Of a stretch of DNA of 64,000 nucleotides, positions 34,131-42,942 are shown one piece after another. The stretch is from contig NZ_JAMTCT010000007.1 in the NCBI RefSeq assembly GCF_024171995.1, forward strand, positions 1-64,000, given 5' to 3'. This DNA comes from Promicromonospora umidemergens. Its GTDB lineage: Bacteria; Actinomycetota; Actinomycetes; Actinomycetales; Cellulomonadaceae. The notes beneath the pieces are model-generated. The model saw nothing but the letters and a program-made list of their open reading frames with translations, ran no database searches and was not told the origin of the DNA. The position numbers and the translations under genes are program-made. Numbering within the stretch: position 1 is the first letter of the stretch; each line of letters opens with the position of its first letter.

Positions 34131-34697
34131 TCAGCGCCTCGGGCGTTGCTTGGCGGCCTGTTCCGCCGCGGCCCAGGCCCGCTGGGCGGGGGTGAGCTCG
34201 TGCCGGTCCCCGCCCTGCAGGGCGCCGGCGGGCCGCCACAGGTGGCAGATCGCGAGCGCCAGCGCGTCGGCGGCATCGGCGGGCCTCGGCGCCTCGGCCA
34301 GGTCGAGGATGCGCGTGACCATGGTGGTCACCTGCGCCTTGTCGGCGCGGCCCGAACCGGTCACCGCTGCCTTCACCTCTGACGGCGTGTGCAGCGCGAC
34401 GGGCATGCCCCGGCGGGCCGCTGCCACCATGGCCAGGCCCGCAGCCTGGGCGGTCCCCATCACCGTGCCCACGTTGTGCTGCGCGAAGACGCGTTCGACC
34501 GCCACGACGTCGGGCACGTGCTCGTCGAGCCACCCGTCCAGTCCCTCGGCGATCTTCAGGAGCCGCAGGTCGGTGGACTGGTCGGGGTCGGAGCGGATCA
34601 CCCCGACCGCGACCATCCGTGCCTTGCGGCCGGGCAGGGAGTCGACCACGCCGACGCCGCACCGAGTCAGGCCGGGGTCGACTCCTAGAACGCGCAT
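34131..34697 (-). CDS. ruvC: Crossover junction endodeoxyribonuclease RuvC
   Basis: A 188-residue RNase H-fold resolvase that cuts Holliday junctions. The acidic catalytic residues sit in [19 protein letters not shown] (first Asp), [17 protein letters not shown] (Glu) and the C-terminal [14 protein letters not shown] (Asp pair). The basic tail [11 protein letters not shown] is typical. ATG 34697. It is separated from ruvA by 171 bp that contain the LexA-like box, so ruvC and ruvAB may be transcribed separately. Confidence 0.94.
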   Translation of the reverse strand: MRVLGVDPGLTRCGVGVVDSLPGRKARMVAVGVIRSDPDQSTDLRLLKIAEGLDGWLDEHVPDVVAVERVFAQHNVGTVMGTAQAAGLAMVAAARRGMPVALHTPSEVKAAVTGSGRADKAQVTTMVTRILDLAEAPRPADAADALALAICHLWRPAGALQGGDRHELTPAQRAWAAAEQAAKQRPRR

Positions 34698-34726
34698 GGC
34701 GTCAGATTCTCACGACGCCGGGCACG

Positions 34727-34745
34727 GTCTCGACAGGCTCGACCA
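34727..34745. repeat. REP-like element, copy 3
   Basis: GGTCTCGACAGGCTCGACC lies between yebC and ruvC. It is the reverse complement form of the copies at 10679-10696 and 33312-33330. Confidence 0.5.
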
Positions 34746-34775
34746 GCGGGGGGGCGGTCCCGACCAGCGGGTACG

Positions 34776-35537
34776 TCACTCCTCTTCGTCGAGCGCCGCC
34801 ATGACCTCGTCGCTCGCGTCGAAGTTGGCGTAGACGTTCTGCACGTCGTCGCTGTCCTCGAGCGAGTCGATCAGGCGCATGACCTTGCGGGCGCCCTCGA
34901 CGTCCACCTCGACCTGCATGGAGGGGTGGAAGATCACGTCGGCGGAGTCGTACTCGATGCCGGCCTCCTGGATGGCCGTACGCACCGACACCAGGTCGGT
35001 GGCCTCGGTCAGGACCTCGATGACCTCGCCCTGGTCCGTCACGTCCTCGGCGCCGGCGTCGAGCGCGGCGAGCATGACCTCGTCCTCGCCGACGCCGTCG
35101 GCCTTCGGCACCACGATGAGGCCCTTGCGGGAGAACAGGTACGACACGGAGCCCGGGTCGGCGAGGTTGCCGCCGTTGCGGCTGAACGCGAGGCGCACCT
35201 CGGAGGCCGCGCGGTTCTTGTTGTCGGTGAGGCACTCGACCAGCACGGCGATGCCGTTGGTGCCGTAGCCCTCGTACATGATCGTCTGGTAGTCGACGGC
35301 GTCGGCGCCCTCGCCGGAACCGCGCTTCAGTGCACGCTCGATGTTGTCGTTCGGCACAGACGACTTCTTCGCCTTCTGCACCGCGTCGAACAGCGTCGGG
35401 TTACCGGCCATGTCGCCGCCGCCCGTGCGCGCCGCGACCTCGATGTTCTTGATCAGCTTCGCGAAGAGCTTGCCGCGCTTGGCGTCGATCGCGGCCTTCT
35501 TGTGCTTGGTCGTGGCCCACTTGGAGTGACCTGACAT
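34776..35537 (-). CDS. yebC: YebC/PmpR-family regulatory protein
   Basis: A 253-residue protein of normal length. The N-terminus is diagnostic ([40 protein letters not shown]). Next come [59 protein letters not shown] and a C-terminal acidic helix ([19 protein letters not shown]). Members bind DNA as transcription regulators and/or help ribosomes translate proline runs; which applies here is unknown. In Actinobacteria it lies between pdxT and ruvC, as here. Confidence 0.94.
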   Translation of the reverse strand: MSGHSKWATTKHKKAAIDAKRGKLFAKLIKNIEVAARTGGGDMAGNPTLFDAVQKAKKSSVPNDNIERALKRGSGEGADAVDYQTIMYEGYGTNGIAVLVECLTDNKNRAASEVRLAFSRNGGNLADPGSVSYLFSRKGLIVVPKADGVGEDEVMLAALDAGAEDVTDQGEVIEVLTEATDLVSVRTAIQEAGIEYDSADVIFHPSMQVEVDVEGARKVMRLIDSLEDSDDVQNVYANFDASDEVMAALDEEE

Positions 35538-35605
35538 ACCTCTACCTGACTCCTTGCGTTTCCGATGGCACTTTCAATGGCGTCGTACGGTAGCGAGGAA
35601 TCCGC

Positions 35606-36238
35606 TCAGCCGCCCGCAACGATGCTGACGAACAGCCCGTGCACACGCGTGTCCCCCGTGATCTCGGGGTGGAATGCGGTGGCGAGCAGCGGACCCTGCC
35701 GTGCTGCGACGATCCTACCGGCGGCCGCCACAGGACGGCCCTGCGTATCCACAGCAGGGATGCGCGCGAGCACCTCGACGTCGCGCCCGGCCTCCTCGAT
35801 CCAGGGGGCGCGGATGAACGCGGTGCGTACCGGACCGCCGTCGGAGATGCCGACGAGGTCGAGGTCGGTCTCGAACGAGTCGACCTGCCGCCCGAACGCG
35901 TTGCGCCGCACGACGACGTCCATGCCGCCGACGGTCTGCTGGTCGGCGGTGCCGTCCAGGATCCGGTCGGCGAGCAGGATCATCCCGGCGCACGAGCCGT
36001 ACACCGGCAGGCCCTCCTTGATCCGGGCCTGCAGCAGGTCGCGCAGCTCGAAGATGCGCAGCAGCTTGTCGATGGTCGTGGACTCCCCGCCGGGGATCAC
36101 GAGCCCGTCGACGGCGGCCAGCTCGGCAGGACGCCGGACGGACACGGCGTGCGCGCCAACGGACTCCAGGGCGGTCAAGTGCTCACGGACGTCGCCCTGC
36201 AGGGCGAGGACTCCAACGGTCGGGGTTGCCACAACCAT
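35606..36238 (-). CDS. pdxT: Pyridoxal 5'-phosphate synthase glutaminase subunit
   Basis: A 210-residue class I glutamine amidotransferase. It supplies ammonia to the PdxS synthase for making vitamin B6 cofactor. Seen: [19 protein letters not shown], the PGGESTTI loop, the nucleophile Cys in [14 protein letters not shown] and the His-Glu of the triad in [16 protein letters not shown] 36238. pdxS, usually immediately upstream, is absent: upstream lies a vapBC scar, so pdxS must be elsewhere. It precedes yebC by 68 bp. Confidence 0.94.
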   Translation of the reverse strand: MVVATPTVGVLALQGDVREHLTALESVGAHAVSVRRPAELAAVDGLVIPGGESTTIDKLLRIFELRDLLQARIKEGLPVYGSCAGMILLADRILDGTADQQTVGGMDVVVRRNAFGRQVDSFETDLDLVGISDGGPVRTAFIRAPWIEEAGRDVEVLARIPAVDTQGRPVAAAGRIVAARQGPLLATAFHPEITGDTRVHGLFVSIVAGG

Positions 36239-36310
36239 CCATCTTACGACGCTTCGCCAGCCATCCGCGGACCGGCCCGTGCCTGCCAGATGTCGAGCGG
36301 TGAACCGGCT

Positions 36311-36720
36311 TCAAGGTTTCCGGCGAGCTGGGGGGATGACTTCGACGAGGTGATCAAAGGGCTTGAATTCGTCGATGTTGGCCGTCATCACCGCAGCGCC
36401 GTGCCTGTGCGCCTGAGCCGCGATGAGGGCGTCCTTGCTGCGCACCTTCGCGCCGGTCGCTCTCGCGCCCGCTGCGACGACGCCGTACGAGCGGGTCGAC
36501 TCGATGTCGAGCTCGACCCAGGCGAATCGCTGGTCGAGATCGTTGATCCGGCGGGTCCGCTCGGCTAGGTCGTACGGGTTCCTGGCGGCATGAATGCCGA
36601 ACTCGAGCTCAGCCCGGGACAAGATGCTGGCGCCGTACGCCTCATCTGGATCGAACTCGTACAGATCGAGATCACCGTGTGCGGATTCTGCTTCAGCTCG
36701 CGGGCTCCGACTGTCTTCAT
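36311..36720 (-). pseudogene. VapBC toxin-antitoxin scar: antitoxin start joined to PIN-domain toxin lacking its N-terminus
   Basis: From ATG 36720 the reading begins MKTVGARELKQNPHTV, a typical Phd/VapB antitoxin start, then loses sense. In another frame from about 36685 the sequence is a PIN-domain toxin: DPDEAYGASILSRAELEFGI, SKDALIAAQAHRHGAAVMTA and NIDEFKPFDHLVEVIPPARR. The toxin's first strand with the catalytic Asp (LLDTNVL-type) is missing, as is the rest of the antitoxin. A deletion has therefore fused the two genes. Three of the four acidic residues expected in a PIN site remain. The longer frame from GTG 36739 is rejected because it starts inside a terminator. Confidence 0.7.
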
Positions 36721-36730
36721 GACAGCATCC

Positions 36731-36764
36731 TAAAAACACGGTGTAGACGCGCGTCTACACCGTG
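36731..36764 (-). terminator. Intrinsic terminator of the Nudix gene
   Basis: A perfect 28-bp palindrome (36737-36764, arms CACGGTGTAGAC/GTCTACACCGTG around GCGC) is followed on the minus strand by TTTTTA. It starts 9 bp after the Nudix stop codon. It is one of the few hairpins here with a T-run. Being perfect, it could also act on the other strand or as an operator for the former vapBC. Confidence 0.8.
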
Positions 36765-36772
36765 CGTTCCGT

Positions 36773-37384
36773 TCAGTCGTCGAACTGCTCGCCCAGGTGC
36801 CGGACCTGCCCGTCCCACCCGGCCACGAGATGGTCGACGACGTCCGGCAGCTCGGGCGGGAACACCTCCAGCGGCTGCGCGCGCAGCTCCGCCGCCGTCA
36901 GCCAGGCCATCTCGTCGAGCAGCTCGCGCTCGGCGTCGGTCCAGCCGTCAGCGTTGACCTCGAGCGCGTCCTGGACCCGCACGAGGTAGAAGACCTCGTA
37001 CTGGCGGCACGTCTCCGCGAAGAAGTCGAAGATGCCGGTCCGCGTGAGCACCGGCCCCACCAGGTCCTCAGGCGCGAGCGTGATGCCGGCCTCCTCGCGG
37101 GTCTCGCGGAGCGCGGCCTGCTCCGGGGTCTCCCCCGGGTCGATGCCACCGCCCACCGTGAACCACCAGGAGCGTTCGGGCTGGTTCACGTCGTGCCCAC
37201 GCATCACGAGCGCACGCCCGGCGTCGTTCACCAGGATGACGCGGGCCGCCGAACGCTCGCGGATGCCGTCCGGTCCCGGCACCCAGTCGTCCCCGAGGGA
37301 CGTGGTGCCAGGACCGTCCGCCGAGGATGTCGACGTCGTCGACGGCAGGTGCTGGTCAGCCGCGTCCGGTAGGTACCCGGTCAT
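36773..37384 (-). CDS. Nudix hydrolase
   Basis: A 203-residue protein with a Ser/Thr-rich N-terminal tail (about 35 residues) and a Nudix domain. The Nudix box GX5EX7REUXEEXGU reads GIDPGETPEQAALRETREEA followed by GI. It is preceded by SAARVILVNDAGRALVMRGH and followed by a dimer region (RQYEVFYLVRVQDALEVNAD). Such enzymes cleave nucleoside diphosphates linked to other groups; the substrate is not predictable. Start ATG 37384; it lies 23 bp after the GntR gene on the same strand. Confidence 0.88.
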   Translation of the reverse strand: MTGYLPDAADQHLPSTTSTSSADGPGTTSLGDDWVPGPDGIRERSAARVILVNDAGRALVMRGHDVNQPERSWWFTVGGGIDPGETPEQAALRETREEAGITLAPEDLVGPVLTRTGIFDFFAETCRQYEVFYLVRVQDALEVNADGWTDAERELLDEMAWLTAAELRAQPLEVFPPELPDVVDHLVAGWDGQVRHLGEQFDD

Positions 37385-37407
37385 GCGATGTCCTCTCGGG
37401 AGCGTGG

Positions 37408-38082
37408 TCAGTGCAGCGCCGTGACGACGTTGCGGCGCAGGAGGTCGAGACGGATCTCCCTGGCCCTGGTCATATGGGCGGACGCGAGCGAGCGAGCGGT
37501 GCCCGCATCGCGGCGGCGGACGGCGTCGATGAGTGCGGCGTGCTCGTCCAGCGCCTCCTCCCAGCGTCCCGTCACCGACAGCGTGGAGTGCGGTGTGCGG
37601 ACGAGGTGCACGGTGAGCCGCCGGAGGATGTCCTGGAGCACGGGATTGTGCGTAGCCGTCCAGATCGCCTCGTGGAACTCGATGTTGGTGAGCGCGCGTG
37701 CGCCGTCGTCCGGGTCCTCGAGCGAACGGTCGCGGTCAAGCAGGGACTCGAGGCGCAGCAGGTCGGCCTCGGTGCGGCTCTCCGCGGCTTCGGCCGCCGT
37801 CTCCCCCTCCAGCAGGATCCTGACGTTGTAGATCTGGATCACCTCGTCCGGATCGACCTCGCGCACCACCAGCCCTCGCGACGACGATGCCAGCATCCGG
37901 TCGTGCTCAAGCCGGCGCAACGCTTCTCGTACCGGTGTCCGCGAGACACCGAAGCGCTCCGCGATCGCCATCTCGCGCATCGGTTCGCCGGGCCGCAGCG
38001 ACCCGTCCTGGATGTCGGCACGAAGACCGTCGTAGATCGCCGCGGCGCCCACCTTGCCGCGCTGTTCCTCGGCCACCGCCAC
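37408..38082 (-). CDS. GntR-family (FCD domain) transcriptional regulator
   Basis: A 224-residue repressor-type protein. The N-terminal winged helix reads IYDGLRADIQDGSLRPGEPM, AIAERFGVSRTPVREALRRL and GLVVREVDPDEV. The FCD ligand domain has IYNVRILLEGETAAEAAES, the metal-ligand pattern NIEFHEAIWTATHN and H in DEHAALIDAV. FadR/VanR-type regulators sense carboxylic acids. It follows the flavin dehydrogenase by 50 bp on the same strand and probably controls the dehydrogenase and the divergent TTT transporter. Confidence 0.9.
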   Translation of the reverse strand: MAVAEEQRGKVGAAAIYDGLRADIQDGSLRPGEPMREMAIAERFGVSRTPVREALRRLEHDRMLASSSRGLVVREVDPDEVIQIYNVRILLEGETAAEAAESRTEADLLRLESLLDRDRSLEDPDDGARALTNIEFHEAIWTATHNPVLQDILRRLTVHLVRTPHSTLSVTGRWEEALDEHAALIDAVRRRDAGTARSLASAHMTRAREIRLDLLRRNVVTALH

Positions 38083-38132
38083 CCTCCCTCTCCACCTGCT
38101 CTACCCGAACGACGGACGCGAACGATCACCAC

Positions 38133-39617
38133 TCAGGCGAGGCTGCCCGCCCGCCGCCCGAACACGGCGCCCGACACCAGGCCGGTGCCGCCAGGATAGT
38201 TTCCGCTGAACAGACCGCCGAGCATCTCTCCGCACACGAACAGCCCGTCGATCGGCGCGCCTGATTCTCTCAGGACGCGGCCGTTGGTGTCGGCACGGAG
38301 GCCGCCGAAGGTGAACGTGATGCCGCAGGTCACGGGGAACGCATAATACGGCGCCGTCTCCACGGGGAGCGACCAGTTGCTCTTCGGCGGCTCGACGTCC
38401 GCGCGCCGCCCGTCCTTGACCGCGGCGTCGAAGGGCACCGACCGGTCGATGGCGGCGTTGAACTCACGCACGGTGGTGGCCAGCGACGCCTCGTCGAGGC
38501 CGAGAGCGGCGGCCAGCTTCTCGACGCTGTCAGCGCTCACCACGGAGGTACCTGCCGCGTCGTACTCCTCGGAACGGAGCATCGGCCGCGTGGTCGCGTC
38601 GAAGATCTGGTAGGCGACGCCGCCGGGCTGGGCGAGGATCTGCGCGCCGTACTTCGCATAGGTGTAGTTCCGGAAGTCCGCGCCCTCGTCGAGGAACCGC
38701 TTGCCGTCCCTGTTGACCACGATGCCCAGGGGATATCCACCACGGGTGAGCTGGTTGGTCACCTCCCGGTCGCCCACGTCGTCGGCGCCCGCGTCCCACG
38801 CCACGGAGTGGCAGGTCGACCAGTCGCCGTACGCCTCGGCGCCGATCGCGAGCGCGGCCCGCAGCATGTCACCGGTGTTGAGCGGGGTGCCCCGCACCTT
38901 GGCGCGCTGCCAGCCCTCGCCGAGGTGCCCGCGCCGCATCGCGGCGTCGGCCTCGAAGCCGCCCGCCGCCAGGATCACGGACTCGGCGCGCAACTCGCCC
39001 GCCACGCCCGCGGCGTCCGTGTAGCGCAAGCCGGTGACGCGCACGTCCTCTGCGACTAGCTCGGTGGCCGCGCAGCCGTACCGCACCTCGACCCCGGCGC
39101 GGGCGGCCGCCGCCTCGTGCTGCTCCACGAGACCCTTGCCGCCACCGGTGCTGCCGAGGGCGAGCCCGCCCCAGAACACGAACCTTCCCTCGTCGTCCCC
39201 TCGCTCGCTCAGGTAGGCCTGGCGCTCGTACATCAGGCGGAAGCGCAGGCCGTGCCCCTTGAGCCAGCGCATCGTCGGCTCGCTGTCCTCGACGAGCCGG
39301 GCGGTGAGCTCTGCGTCGTTGGCACCGCCGGTCACCCGCTCCATGTCGGCGAGGTAGTCCTCGCGCGTGTAGGCGGGCAGCACCGTCGTGTCGAGCCGGT
39401 CGTCGTCGTCCACGAGGTCCCGTACGGAGCCGACGTCGCCGTGCGTCACCCGCATGGCACCGGCCGTGTAGAAGGAGTTGCCCCCGTGCTCCCCGCGAAC
39501 GCCCTTCTCGAGGAGCAGCACCCGCCGTCCCCGTTCGGCAGCCGAGAGCGCGGCGCTGTGCCCCGCGTTGCCCCCGCCGACCACGACGACGTCGTACGAA
39601 TCCATCTGCTCCGGCAT
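38133..39617 (-). CDS. FAD-dependent dehydrogenase, tricarballylate dehydrogenase (TcuA)-like
   Basis: A 494-residue flavoprotein of the fumarate reductase/succinate dehydrogenase flavin group. The FAD dinucleotide fold is YDVVVVGGGNAGHSAALSAA, followed by GVRGEHGGNSFYTAGAMR. The substrate domain includes NTGDMLRAALAIGAEAYGDW and THGDVG-like loops. The C-terminal FAD loop is CGITFTFGGLRADTNGRVL with GLFVCGEMLGGLFSGNYPGG. Close relatives oxidise tricarballylate or similar acids. ATG 39617 has GAGGAG upstream. Divergence from tctCBA and the adjacent GntR gene suggest catabolism of an imported carboxylate. No TcuB partner is seen. Confidence 0.85.
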   Translation of the reverse strand: MPEQMDSYDVVVVGGGNAGHSAALSAAERGRRVLLLEKGVRGEHGGNSFYTAGAMRVTHGDVGSVRDLVDDDDRLDTTVLPAYTREDYLADMERVTGGANDAELTARLVEDSEPTMRWLKGHGLRFRLMYERQAYLSERGDDEGRFVFWGGLALGSTGGGKGLVEQHEAAAARAGVEVRYGCAATELVAEDVRVTGLRYTDAAGVAGELRAESVILAAGGFEADAAMRRGHLGEGWQRAKVRGTPLNTGDMLRAALAIGAEAYGDWSTCHSVAWDAGADDVGDREVTNQLTRGGYPLGIVVNRDGKRFLDEGADFRNYTYAKYGAQILAQPGGVAYQIFDATTRPMLRSEEYDAAGTSVVSADSVEKLAAALGLDEASLATTVREFNAAIDRSVPFDAAVKDGRRADVEPPKSNWSLPVETAPYYAFPVTCGITFTFGGLRADTNGRVLRESGAPIDGLFVCGEMLGGLFSGNYPGGTGLVSGAVFGRRAGSLA

Positions 39618-39739
39618 GCGCGCTCCTCGCATATTGGGGCGGTCACGATGCCCGCCCAAGGTTGTGCTCGGCAGAATACGTCTGTATACAAAGGCATGCA
39701 AGGTTGTGATCAACGTCGTTCCGACCATGAGAGGCCCCG
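39618..39739. promoter_or_regulatory. Divergent promoter/operator region, dehydrogenase versus TTT transporter
   Basis: This 122-bp space holds the promoters of both divergent transcripts. It contains an AT-richer patch with palindromes TGTATACA (39683-39690) and GCATGC (39694-39699), a plausible GntR site near the centre. Strict matches to the FCD consensus were not found. Confidence 0.5.
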
Positions 39740-40801
39740 ATGCCCCCACCAGCCACACAGGACGAAGGGCGTACCGCGCCGTCCGAAAAACGTGGCCGCC
39801 GCCTGGCCGGCCCCCTCCCCTACGTCGTCGCCGCTGTCCTCGCGGTGGTGCTCGTCGTCGTGACCGTCGTACGCGGCGGCGCGGCGGACGTCACCAACGA
39901 GGCGCTGGGCGACCAGCAGCTCAAGATCATGGCGCCCGCCGACCCCGGTGGCGGCTGGGACCAGACGTCGCGGGCGATGCAGGCGTCGCTCAAGGAGCTG
40001 GCCGGCCGCACCGAGGTCTACAACGTCGGCGGCGCGGGCGGAACGATCGGACTCAGCCAGTTCGCCCAGCTCGACGGGCAGAGCCACCAGCTGATGACGA
40101 CCGGGCTGATCATGGTCGGCGCGATCGCGGCCAACGGCTCGGCCAACACCCTTGACGAGGTCACTCCCCTGGCCCGGCTGACAACGGACAGCCAGGTCAT
40201 CGTCGTCCCGGCCGAGTCGGACATCATGACGATGGAGGACCTGGCCGACCGCATGCGCGACCAGCTCTCGTCCGTCTCCTTCGCCGGCGGCTCCGCGGGC
40301 GGCGCCGAGCAGATCCTCGCGGGGCTGGTCGCGAAGGACCTCGAGCTGAACCCGGGTGACGTCAACTACATCGCGCACTCGGGCGGTGGTGAGGCCGTCG
40401 CGACGCTGCTGTCGGGCAGCGCAGTCGCGGGCATCTCCGGGATCTCCGAGATCAAGGCACAGATCGACGCCGGTCAGATGCGGGCACTGGCGGTCTCGAG
40501 CGCCGAACGCGTCGGCGTGCTGCCCGACGTACCCACGCTGCGCGAGTCCGACATCGACGTCGAGCTCACCAACTGGCGCGGCGTCGTCGCGCCGGCCGGC
40601 ATCACCACCGAGCAGGAGCAAGCATTGGAGAGCCTCGTGATGGCCATGACCGAGACCGACGAGTGGCAGGAGACCCTCGCGCGCGAAGGCTGGGGCGACG
40701 TCGCCCTCGCAGGACCGCAGTTCGAGACGTTCCTGGACGACGAGATCGTGCGCACCACTCAGATCGTCGACGAGCTCGGCCTGAGCGAGGAGCAGCGATG
40801 A
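39740..40801 (+). CDS. Tripartite tricarboxylate transporter, substrate-binding protein (TctC family)
   Basis: A 353-residue exported protein with one N-terminal membrane helix (LPYVVAAVLAVVLVVVTVV), so it is membrane-tethered. The Bug/TctC fold shows LKIMAPADPGGGWDQTSRAM, YNVGGAGGTIGLSQF, FAGGSAGGAEQILAG and NYIAHSGGGEAVATLLSG, with MRALAVSSAERVG near the end. These proteins capture citrate-like or other carboxylates for TctAB. The ATG at 39740 follows GAGAGGCCCCG. The stop overlaps tctB by 4 bp. Confidence 0.92.
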   Translation: MPPPATQDEGRTAPSEKRGRRLAGPLPYVVAAVLAVVLVVVTVVRGGAADVTNEALGDQQLKIMAPADPGGGWDQTSRAMQASLKELAGRTEVYNVGGAGGTIGLSQFAQLDGQSHQLMTTGLIMVGAIAANGSANTLDEVTPLARLTTDSQVIVVPAESDIMTMEDLADRMRDQLSSVSFAGGSAGGAEQILAGLVAKDLELNPGDVNYIAHSGGGEAVATLLSGSAVAGISGISEIKAQIDAGQMRALAVSSAERVGVLPDVPTLRESDIDVELTNWRGVVAPAGITTEQEQALESLVMAMTETDEWQETLAREGWGDVALAGPQFETFLDDEIVRTTQIVDELGLSEEQR

Positions 40802-41277
40802 GCGACGGGACCGATCAGCGGCGCACGGCGCTGGCGACCATGATCCTCGGCGCGCTCGTGGTCGTCCTCGGTGTCGTCGTCCTCGTACAGGCGCTCCAGC
40901 TCGACAACGGCGGCCTCGGGATCGGTCCGGCGACCGTCCCGTGGGTGGTCAGCGCGCTCCTGCTCGTCGTCGGCACGGTCCTGGCACTCCGGGCGAGACG
41001 GGACCTGGGCGCCTGGCGCAAGGACCCGCAGACCTCGGCCAAGGACTGGAAGCGCGCAGCGGTGCTCCTCGCGGTGCTGATCGCCTTCGCGCTCGTCGTC
41101 CCCTACCTCGGCTATGTCGTGTCCACGACCCTGCTCTTCGGCACCGTCGCCATCGTCCTCGGCGCCCCGTCACGCGTGCGCTCGTACGTCGTCGGCTGGT
41201 GCGTCGCCGTGGTGGTCTTCCTCGGCTTCGACGTGGTCATCGGCATCTCCCTGCCCGCAGGCCCGTGGGGCTTCTAG
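40798..41277 (+). CDS. Tripartite tricarboxylate transporter, small membrane subunit (TctB family)
   Basis: A 159-residue protein with four membrane helices (TMILGALVVVLGVVVLVQAL, VPWVVSALLLVVGTVLAL, AAVLLAVLIAFALVVPYLGY, YVVGWCVAVVVFLGFDVVIG) and a short basic loop. That is the normal TctB layout. The family pairs with TctA to make the sodium-driven permease; the exact role of TctB is unclear. ATGA overlap with tctC and 12-bp spacing to tctA show one operon. Confidence 0.9.
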   Translation: MSDGTDQRRTALATMILGALVVVLGVVVLVQALQLDNGGLGIGPATVPWVVSALLLVVGTVLALRARRDLGAWRKDPQTSAKDWKRAAVLLAVLIAFALVVPYLGYVVSTTLLFGTVAIVLGAPSRVRSYVVGWCVAVVVFLGFDVVIGISLPAGPWGF

Positions 41278-41289
41278 GAAAGGCCTGAC

Positions 41290-42783
41290 ATGGAATCCTT
41301 CAATCTCCTCCTGGACGGCTTCGCCGACGCGGCGACGCCGATCAACCTCCTGTGGGCCCTCCTCGGCGTCACCATCGGCACAGCGGTCGGCGTGCTCCCG
41401 GGCATCGGCCCTGCCCTCACGGTGGCGCTCCTGCTGCCGCTGACCTTCCGGCTCGAACCGACCGGCGCGCTCATCCTGTTCGCCGGCGTCTACTACGGCG
41501 GGATGTACGGCGGCTCGACGTCTGCCATCCTGCTGAACACTCCCGGCGAGTCCGCCTCCATGGTCGCGGCCATGGAGGGCAACAAGATGGCCCGGTCCGG
41601 ACGCGCCGCGTCGGCACTGGCGACCGCGGCCATCGGATCCTTCGTGGCCGGCACGATGGCCACGATCCTGCTGACCTTCGTCGCGCAGCCCTTCGCAGAG
41701 ATCGCCGTCGGATTCACGCCTGCGGACTACGTGGCCATGATGGCCATCGCGTTCGTCACGGTCGCGAGCCTGCTCGGAGCCTCGCCGCTCAAGGGCTTCG
41801 CCTCGCTCGTCATCGGTCTCACCATCGGCCTGGTCGGTATCGAGTCGCAGAGCGGCCAGGCCCGCCTGACCTTCGGGCTGCCGAGCCTGCTCGACGGGAT
41901 CGACGTCGTCGTGGTCGTCATCGCGCTCTTCGCCATCGGCGAGGTCTTCGCCCACGCGCTGCGCGGCGGGGGCGGCGGCACCGTGACCCCGCTCAAGGGT
42001 CGTGCCGTGCTGACCCGCGAGGACTGGCGACGTTCCTGGCCCGCCTGGCTGCGCGGCACGGCCTTCGGGTTCCCGATCGGCGCCCTCCCTGCCGGCGGCG
42101 CGGAGATCCCCACGTTCCTCTCCTACGCCACCGAGAAGAACCTCTCAAAGCACAAGGACGAGTTCGGGCACGGGGCCATCGAAGGCGTAGCCGGTCCCGA
42201 GGCGGCCAACAACGCCGCAGCGGCCGGCGTGCTGGTGCCGCTGCTGACCATCGGGCTGCCCACCTCCGCGACGGCGGCGGTGATCCTGACGGCCTTCCAG
42301 TCCTACGGGCTGCAGCCAGGCCCACAGCTCTTCAGCGAGTCCGGTCCGCTCGTCTACGCCCTGCTGGCATCGCTCTTCATCGGCAACCTGATGCTCCTGG
42401 TGCTCAATCTGCCGCTCGCCCGTGTCTGGGCACGGCTGCTGCAGATCCCTGCCTACGCCATCTACGCGGCCATCCTGGTGTTCGCCACCCTCGGTGCACT
42501 CGCATCAGGCGGTGGGTTCGCGGACCTGCTGCTGCTCTATGTGATCGGCCTGCTGGGGGTGCTCATGACGATGGCGGACGTGCCGGTCGCCCCCGCGATC
42601 GTCGGGCTCATCCTCGGCCCGCTGTTCGAGACCCAGCTGCAGCGCGCGCTGCAGATCTCCGAGGGCGACCCGTCGGTGCTCTTCGACAGCATGCTGAGCA
42701 TCGTGCTGTGGTCGGTGGCCGGCCTCGGCCTGGTGCTACCGCCGCTGGTCAGCAGGCTGAAGAAGCGGACCGCCGGTGTGTGA
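41290..42783 (+). CDS. Tripartite tricarboxylate transporter permease (TctA family)
   Basis: A 497-residue permease with about 11-12 membrane helices. Family signatures are [60 protein letters not shown] and, in the second half, [20 protein letters not shown] with [20 protein letters not shown]. The two glycine/proline-rich loops form the transport path. It is the last gene of the operon. The substrate is likely a di- or tricarboxylate given the linked dehydrogenase. Confidence 0.94.
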   Translation: MESFNLLLDGFADAATPINLLWALLGVTIGTAVGVLPGIGPALTVALLLPLTFRLEPTGALILFAGVYYGGMYGGSTSAILLNTPGESASMVAAMEGNKMARSGRAASALATAAIGSFVAGTMATILLTFVAQPFAEIAVGFTPADYVAMMAIAFVTVASLLGASPLKGFASLVIGLTIGLVGIESQSGQARLTFGLPSLLDGIDVVVVVIALFAIGEVFAHALRGGGGGTVTPLKGRAVLTREDWRRSWPAWLRGTAFGFPIGALPAGGAEIPTFLSYATEKNLSKHKDEFGHGAIEGVAGPEAANNAAAAGVLVPLLTIGLPTSATAAVILTAFQSYGLQPGPQLFSESGPLVYALLASLFIGNLMLLVLNLPLARVWARLLQIPAYAIYAAILVFATLGALASGGGFADLLLLYVIGLLGVLMTMADVPVAPAIVGLILGPLFETQLQRALQISEGDPSVLFDSMLSIVLWSVAGLGLVLPPLVSRLKKRTAGV

Positions 42784-42942
42784 CGACCACGGGGTGGTCA
42801 CCGGAGCGGTTTCGGAGGGCAACCGCCGGGCGGGCCACCTCGATGCGACCACATGGCTCCGACGGCTGAGTCTTGCCGAACCCGTCAGATGACAACGAAG
42901 CTCGCGGCGGCAGGCCGCACCTGTTCACAGAACGTGGGGGTC

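Noticed and set aside
36311-36739. A complete 142-residue PIN protein starting at GTG 36739
   Set aside because: The start is in the terminator stem, and the first 25 residues read through the antitoxin start in the wrong frame.
42785-42799. Short hairpin GACCAC/GTGGTC after the TctA gene
   Set aside because: Only six base pairs with a three-base loop; too weak to call a terminator.
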